Of a stretch of DNA of 64,000 nt, positions 57,331 to 64,000 are shown one piece after another. The number at the start of each line of letters is the position of its first letter. Position 1 is the stretch's first letter. A program made the translations under genes and the position numbers. Where the stretch lies: the NCBI RefSeq assembly GCF_023898315.1, contig NC_064616.1, positions 645,602,974-645,666,973 on the forward strand. The letters run 5' to 3'. This DNA comes from Schistocerca nitens (taxonomy: Eukaryota > Arthropoda > Insecta > Orthoptera > Acrididae). The notes beneath the pieces were generated by a model that had not been told where the DNA came from, did not search any database, and was given only the letters and a program-made list of their open reading frames with translations.

Positions 57331-60224
57331 TTAATTGAAAAATATCAATCAGGTGATAAAACCATCAGTATGTCAACTGAAATTTGCTGTTGCTGCTTAA
57401 AAAATATATATAAATGAATAATATCCCTACAAAAACATCTGTGTAAGCTGGATCAAGTGACGGTGTTTGCAAATGCCCTTTCCAACACACACTTGCTTTT
57501 AAGTCAGTCTTACCTACGAGATCATTCACAAACACAGAAGATACAAGTGAGCGAAAGACTGTTATATCTTCCATACCGACTGAAACAGAAAAATCAGTAA
57601 ATGTGTCTGTCAGGCTGCCTGTTTCAAAACTGAAATATTAAACTGGAAAAGGGCACAGGACCAGAAATCCTGGACTAAAACCTTTAGCCCATATTGACTT
57701 CATTTCAACTACTATGTCATGCTAGTCTATCAGCAGAGGCTATAGGTCTTCAAAGTATCTATAATGAAAGTAGCTTTAGAAGCCAAAAGTGAATGGAAAG
57801 CTGTATGGAAGACAGCCTGTATGGGGGTTGAATGACTGGTGCTTTTCTGCAACTGGGAACAGGCAAGTATGCATGAGGAGGTCGAATTGCAGGCCTTCTG
57901 TTCAGAATCTGTCTTTTTGGCTGATAATGGCAAAGTGCCATTATATAATTAAGAAGAGCAAGAAGAGATTATTGCAACACTTCCTGAGGTACTTTCTTTG
58001 GAAAAATCTTATGAAGGCAACATTTTTCAGTCAGTACAAAATAAGACTTTTTCCAACACAAAATGTACACACGTGATCACCTGCACACTGCAGAAGTCTG
58101 TGAAGCAGTGTGCAGCATACAGCAAAATGTATGCACGGCATTCAGAAATTCCTTTAACAAACTTCTAGGACTTGGGGAGGAGAGTGAGTAGATAATATTT
58201 TGAAACCAAACCCATGTCTGGAAACATACCATTTCTGTGCTACAACTACTTGAAGACACGTTAGTAATGCTACCGAGGTGAAAAGGGTATGCGATTGATT
58301 GGATGTTGTGCAGAACGATCTTGATAAAGATGACGAGCAGCTCTTTCATTACTGTGAACTTCGCCATTCAGAAGGATCATATTGGTGTATTCTGCAAATC
58401 TGTGCTTGCTCAAACATTCACAGACATGTGAATGAGGCTCAAACCAGGTCAGAGAGGTAGGATACATGTTAAATGAAATCCGATCTGACATAATCACTCC
58501 CCATCGTGACAACCCTGTTGCATACCTACCTAGCAAACATGTTTTCTAATGGCTGTAGCATGGAAACAGTAAATTTCTGGATATGGTCTCCTATTCAGAA
58601 TATTACTAAAAGTCCTAGAAGTTTCTAACATGATATTCTGAACACCCTGTATAGTGGAAACTGAGAAAACAATTAAAAATGTACTAAAGAGCACAAACAC
58701 CATGCATATTTATAACAAAATGTGAAGTGTGTGGTGGCAGAACATCAGGACAACCACTGCCAGGATGTAGATTTCAGTAATGTACGAATGCTAGCCAAAG
58801 AATGTAACAGCTATAAAAGGAAAGTCCAAGACATGGTTGAGATCTCTAAGAACAAAAGTAATTTCAATAAATAGGACAGCTACAGGATTCTGACTTCGTG
58901 TCGTCTTGCCATCAAGTATGTAAATACCCAGCCTAACAAATACCAAGATGCCACCTCTGCAGTACAATGGTAATATTTTGGTAAACATTCCTCCTCTCTT
59001 TCTCAGTTGGTTGCTATGGAATACCTATGGAACAGCAATGGTCCATCAACAGCAGTTGAAAAAAAAAATAGCCAGTTACTTCACTTCTACAGAACAAATG
59101 CAGGAAAACTCCTTTTTTAAAAAAAGCGAATACAACACTAGTCTTAGACAGTTAACAGCTTATCAGCAACACTGGAAGATCCTGAAGGAGGTCTCAGCAG
59201 AGGAGTCATAACTTAACACTACGAAGAAAAAATTTGAAGAGAAATATGACACACCTGATAACCTAGAAGCTTTTATCATCAGTGACAATAGCCACTAAAG
59301 CATGTAGACTTACAAAGTTGCTATTTTAATTCATGTTCCAAATAAAGTGACAGTGTAGGTGATCTGTGCCCTCTGAAAATTGGGCAGAACATACATTTCA
59401 GTACTGCTACAGGTTCATTCTCTACCATTGATCTAGCCTTTGTTCTCCAGTCCATGCACACACTACTGCATTATTTCCTGGTCTTTATACTCTACCAGAC
59501 CCAACAGTGCTCATAAGAAAGCCACAAAGTTATGTGCTTGGCAAGACAAATTTGACACCATATAGCCAATTGGTTGTGTTAGAATGTAGAAACTGTGTCC
59601 AGAAATCTGTGAAACAAATCATTGGCTTGAGACACCATGTCAGTGTAGCATCTATACCAAAGTCTTCTGGACAACTATGATGACAGCCTGTATGTTGGTT
59701 GAATGACTGATGCGAAGTGTCATTATATAATTAAGTAGAGAGAGAAGAGATTGTTGCAGCACTTCCCTAGCTCCATCAGCCATTGCACTAAACCAACAAG
59801 TATCGGAAGCTGTTGGGATGATTTCAGTGGAGAAAGGTGGTGTATCATACTAATGCTGCAATGAAGTATGAGAACACCATGACTGACAAGAGAGACTTTA
59901 CAGAAACAGTGACAGAGAATTTAACTCAAATCACTGCCATTGCTAGCCAGGATTCTGCATCCTGTATCCACAGAGTGATTGTTGAGAAGTACAAATGCGG
60001 CTGCACAATGCAACAAGGCTTCAGGTCATGACAAAATCCTTTGAAGCATGTTACAATAACTCACTAAATATAATAAATAAATCCTCCCAAAATTTTTTAA
60101 TGTTACTGTCATTCTGTTAAGCTCCCTGATTGTAAAATGGGCGACACCATTAAAAATTTTGATGATAAACTTATGTGGTTGCCGTACCTGAGGAATCTGA
60201 GGACTTATATCCTTAAAGATTGTA
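57331..60224. other. Intron 2 sequence with one internal duplicated segment, otherwise unassigned
   Basis: The segments at about 57812-57985 and 59680-59772 share gacagcctgtatg, ggttgaatgactg, tgccattatataattaag-type and agaagagattattgca blocks in the same order, the second lacking an internal piece. No coding or known repeat recognised. Confidence 0.45.
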
Positions 60225-61602
60225 CACTACTGGCCATTAAAATTGCTACACCAAGAAGAAATGAAGATGATAAATGGGTATTCATTGGACAAATATATTA
60301 TACTAGAACTGACATGTGATTACATTTTCATGCAATTTGGGTGCATAGATCCTGAGAAATCAGTACCCAGAACAACCACCTCTGGCCGTAATAACGGCCT
60401 TGATACGCCTGGGCATTGAGTCAAACAGAGCTTGGATGGCGTGTACAGGTACAGCTGCCCATGCAGCTTCAACACAATACCATAGTTCATTAAGAGTAGT
60501 GACTGGCGTATTGTGATGAGCCAGTTGCTCGGCCATCATTGACCAGACGTTTTCAGTTGGTGAGAGATCTGGAGAGTGTGCTGGCCAGGGCAGCAGTCAA
60601 ACATTTTCTGTGTCCAGAAAGTCCCGTACAGGACCTGCAACATGCGGTCATGCATTATCCTGCTGAAATGTATGGTTTCGCAGGTATAGAATGAAGGGTA
60701 GAGCCATGGGTCGTAACACATCTGAAATGTAACGTGCACTGTTCAAAGTGCCGTCAATGCGAACAAGAGGTGACCGAGATGTGTAACCAATGGCATCCCA
60801 TACCATCACGCCGGGTGATACACCAGTATGGCAATGACGAATACACACTTCCAATGTGCGTTCACCACGATGTCACCAAACATGGATGCGACCATCATGA
60901 TGCTGTAAACAGTACCTGGATTCATCCGAAAAAATGACGTTTTGCCATTCATGCTCCCAGGTTCGTCGTCCATCACAAGCGCTCCAGTCTGTCAAGGGTA
61001 ACCGCAGCCATGGTCTCCGAGCTGATAGTCCATGCTGCTGCAAACGTTGTCAAACTGTTCGTGCAGATGGTTGTTGTCTTGCAAATGTCCCCATCTGTTG
61101 ACTCAAGGATCGAGACGTGGCTGCACGATCCGTTACAGCCATGCCTGTAATCTCGACTGATAGTGATACGAGGCTGTTGGGATCCAGCACGGCGTTCCAT
61201 ATTACACTCCTGAACCCACCGAATCCATATTCTGCTAACAGTCATTGGATCTCAACCAACACGAGCAGCAGTGTCGCGATACGATAAACCGCGATCGCGG
61301 TAGGCTACAATCCGACCTATATCAAAGTCGGAAACATGATGGTACGCATTTCTCATCCTTACACAAGACATCACAACGACGTTTCACCAGGCAACACCGG
61401 TCAACTGCTGTTTGTGTATGAGAAATCGGTTGGAAACTTTCCTCATGTCAGCACGTTGTAGGTGTCGCCACCAGCGCCAACCTTGTGTGAATGCTCTGAA
61501 AAGCTAATCATTTGCATATCACAGCATCTTCTTCCTGTCAGTTAAATTTCACGTCTGTAGCACATCATCTTCGTGGTGTAGCAATTTTAATGGCCAGTAG
61601 TG
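60225..61602 (-). mobile_element. Tc1/mariner-superfamily transposon relic with long inverted repeats
   Basis: Ends are 29-bp perfect inverted repeats beginning CACTACTGGCCATTAAAATT. TA is present on the left (60223-60224) but CG on the right, so one flank has mutated. The minus-strand transposase is broken: HTGVSPGVMVWDAIGYTSRS and FQQDNA at 60648-60854; MTVSRIWIRWVQECNMERRA at 60973-61245. The WPA.SPDLSP.ENVW block is readable at about 60550-60600. The D-to-E spacing is 34 in this family, unlike the 1,422-bp family. Confidence 0.92.
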
Positions 61603-62060
61603 CGATATCTGAAAATGTATTGCACATAGAACTTAGAAATCATACCCCACACATACATGTCTGCATCCTCGCATCATTAACTTATTCTGCTGCCTAATGG
61701 TTTAGACAGGTTTACTAATCAAAGCTTTCATGTAATAATTATTTTGTCACCCCCGTCTACTTGGCACCATTAGTGTCCAGCTGAGAAAACAAAACGAAAT
61801 TTGCAAAGACTTTATGCCCTGGTGTCTACATGTCCCCTGTTTACCATCCTCGCCAGCTGTGCAGTGAAATTGCACTGCAGCATTACACATTCATCTGACA
61901 GCTGCCAAAGTTTATAATTTTGCGTTTTCCATCAATACCTGTGCGAATATAAAGTTTGTGATCAATTCCTCATTGTGCATCACTTTCTAAGTGTACATGG
62001 TATATAAATACAGAGAGAGATATATAGGGTGATTCAAAAAAAAAAAAAGAACATATTTCA

Positions 62061-62303
62061 AACCGAGTGACGTGGCGCAGTGGTTAGTTCACTGGACTCG
62101 CATTCGGGAGAACGACTGTTCAAACCAGCATCTGGCCACCCTGATTTAGGTTTTCCATGATTACCCTAAATCATTTTAGGCAAATGTCGGGATGGTTCTT
62201 TTGAAAGGGCATGGCCGACTCCCTTCCCCATTGATCCGTAATCCGATGGGACCGATGACTTCGCTGTTTGGTCCCCTCCCACAAATCAATCAATCAACCA
62301 ACC
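62061..62303 (+). mobile_element. tRNA-derived SINE S1 with LINE-like 3' hairpin tail
   Basis: Flanked by AACATATTTCA and AACAGATTTCA (62050-62060; 62304-62314), 10 of 11. The head gtggcgcagtggttagttca and B box (tgttcaaaccagc) are tRNA-like. The 3' end has gggaccgatgacttcgctgt ... ggtcccc and (CAAT/CAAC)n. Inserted in the Tc1-superfamily relic. Confidence 0.92.
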
Positions 62304-62749
62304 AACAGATTTCAGTTGTTTATTACAAGGAAACTTTGAAAGATAGGAACACATTGTGCATGTCACTGTATAGTGTTTACACAGACACTATACCACATAC
62401 TCAACATGAGCACCATACGTTGCTCCAGAAACATCGAAACAGTAGTCCATTTTATTTCACGCATGAATCAAGCTGCCATAAGTAAGACAAAGACTCTGTC
62501 TTCTATGTACCCCCACAGAATTGCAAGGTATGAAGTCTGGTGACCTGGCAGGCCAAAAGCAATGAACAAGATCTTGTTGTCCACCTCTTTCAATCCAATG
62601 TTATAGAATGATAAGATAATGTCACACATCAAGGTGAAAGTGAGGTGGGGTGCCATCATGCATAAAAATGAAACTGGAGTCTTCATAACATTGAGGAAAC
62701 AACGAATTTTGCAGCATGTTGAGGTATGACATTCCTGTCACAGTTTCCT

Positions 62750-62750
<1 letters not shown>

Positions 62751-62805
<55 letters not shown>
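62751..62805. repeat. Poly-A run (55 bp)
   Basis: Uninterrupted A run inside the transposase remnant. Confidence 0.97.
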
Positions 62806-62806
<1 letters not shown>

Positions 62807-63544
62807 ACTTTCAGTTTCAGTGAATCTTTCATGTTTGACGATGATTCCAGGATCCAAAGTCTTACACTGTATTGGTTCACTGTACTTGATAAATGAAATG
62901 TTGATTCATGTGAAAAGATGAGTCATTCAGAATAAGTATTCTCTGCCATATCCTGGAGAATTGGAATGCAATATTTGTAACTTCTGGTATGATCACTGGG
63001 ATGCGCTGCAATAACTGCAACTTGTAAGGCTTCATATACAGGTGTCATTTCAGAATGCACCACATTGTTGTCTGAGGAAGTTGAAGTTTCTCGCCTGCCA
63101 GACTTGTGGACTTCTGAGAACTCCACGTAAATGCATTTCAGATACGCTCAACGTTTTCAACAGACATGTGTGGCTGACCAGTGCGGTCCCCTTTGCATAT
63201 GCAACCAGCTTCCAAGAATTTTGTATGCTAATCATAAATCTGCTTGTGCAGCAGCGGCTTCTCGCTAAATCGATGGTGGAATGTACTTTGCACTTGAAAG
63301 ATGGATTGATGTGACGCAAATTGCCACATACAAAATGATCTCTTGTGCCATAGTTGGCATGTTGCTACAACCAACCAACAATGAACTAGTGTTAAAACTT
63401 TCAACCTTCCTCTATCCAGCAACATGTGTTTCTATCTTTTATAGTTTGTAATAAACAATTGAAATCTCTTCTTTCTTTTTGAATCAGCTGGTATATATAG
63501 TACATTAAGGGGAAATGCAGTTGACAATCTCGAAATGTTCTTAC

Positions 63545-63940
63545 CCAATTTACTTCATATTTCAACGTGATACTCTGACAAACATTGGGACGAACATAGG
63601 CTACATTTGTTTTTATAAGGAAACATAGTTAACAAAAATCTCAAACTTCTTGACTGATTGATGATGATCTAATAAATATTTGGACAGACTTAAGCTATAT
63701 AGGAGAAACATTTTTAGCAAAAATCTCTATTGCTTCTTGACTGATTTACTTTAAATTATTATATAATATTCTAGTAAACATCTGGATGGACATAGGCTAC
63801 ATATTCCTTCAATATATATAGTACGTAATAGGGGAAAGCTGTTAGCAAGTTTCAAAACATGCTTGACCAACTTATTTCAAATTTTTATTCAATACACTAA
63901 TAAACATTCAGACGAACATATGATGTATTTTTTTAAACAA
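63545..63940. repeat. Four degenerate tandem units of about 100 bp
   Basis: The motif ggacgaacataggctacat recurs in altered form at 63588, 63682, 63784 and 63910 (spacing 94, 102 and 126), each preceded by ttgac..atttacttcaaattt-like text and a taaacat block. May continue beyond the window. Confidence 0.6.
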
Positions 63941-64000
63941 CAATGTAGAGATTTCCATTTAAAACAAACCACCAGAAAGAAAATGTTGTGCTGTGAAAAT

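Larger units (their letters stand above)
62027..63491 (-). mobile_element. Tc1/mariner-superfamily relic (DGAPPHF type)
   Basis: Ends gggtgattcaaaaa (left) and tttttgaatcagctgg (right), with tatata on each side. The minus strand carries transposase traces: WSSQKSTSLAGEKLQLPQTT and MKPYKLQLLQ (about 62990-63120), then MHDGAPPHF-like, FGLPGHQTSYLAILWGYIED and DRVF (62468-62686), which follow the DGAPPHF...WPPRSPDLTP.DF.LWG pattern. Broken frames, a 55-bp poly-A run and a SINE insertion near the left end. Confidence 0.7.
52767..64000 (+). other. Intron 2 of the ACAD9-like gene, incomplete
   Basis: Opens with gtaaca. No sequence resembling the next expected exon (GIILAGTEEQK-like, then CLTEPASGSDA-like) was found before the window ends, so the intron is at least 11.2 kb. 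Confidence 0.75.

Overview
The window is animal nuclear DNA, most likely from a large-genome insect and probably a grasshopper or locust. That assignment is an inference: introns tens of kb long, dense non-LTR retrotransposons, 5S-rRNA-derived and tRNA-derived SINEs, Tc1-like and Merlin-like DNA transposons, and repeat types I associate with orthopterans from memory. I see one host gene, on the + strand: the first two coding exons of a mitochondrial acyl-CoA dehydrogenase closest to ACAD9. Exon 1 codes from 6037 to 6328 and exon 2 from 52558 to 52766. The 46.2-kb first intron is complete here. Intron 2 opens at 52767 and runs off the right edge; I found no further exon. Layout: 1-6036 is 5' flank with a LINE RNase H relic, a decayed RTE-like LINE (1539-4175) and an old SINE. 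Intron 1 is by my tally about nine-tenths transposable element. 6787-13508 is a Merlin-like cluster (two tail-to-tail copies plus a small derivative) that received a Tc1-like element and a 5S-derived SINE. 13664-31932 is a nest: an old I-group LINE (C1) was split by a second I-group LINE (C2) and by a CR1-like LINE (D), and C2 was itself split by a nearly whole RTE-like LINE and by a palindromic array of a tRNA-Ser-like repeat. 32.1-34.1 kb holds an antisense RT relic and three SINEs. 34124-43825 is a third I-group LINE (C3) hosting a Tc1-like element, a tRNA SINE and another I-group LINE (C4). 44.7-52.1 kb holds an antisense RTE fragment, a LINE 5' fragment (C5) and a fourth I-group LINE (C6) hosting the third Tc1-like copy and a truncated LINE of another family. 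Intron 2 holds a Penelope-like GIY-YIG relic, a second CR1-like copy, a tiny repeat insertion, an antisense LINE C-terminus, and two Tc1/mariner-superfamily relics, one carrying a SINE. How the parts relate: autonomous LINEs and SINEs share a 3' hairpin of the form GGGACY GATGACC ... GGTCCC, which suggests that SINEs here borrow the I-group LINE machinery. The three 1,422-bp Tc1-like copies have equal length and TA target duplications, and two have whole transposase frames, so this family moved recently. No prokaryotic operon, CRISPR array or phage is present. I do not claim a wholly new system. The most unusual items are the palindromic tRNA-like array flanked by one target duplication, the compensatory 3' hairpin shared by LINEs and SINEs, the 5S-derived SINEs with clean target duplications, and a Tc1-like transposase with a 32-residue D-E spacing.
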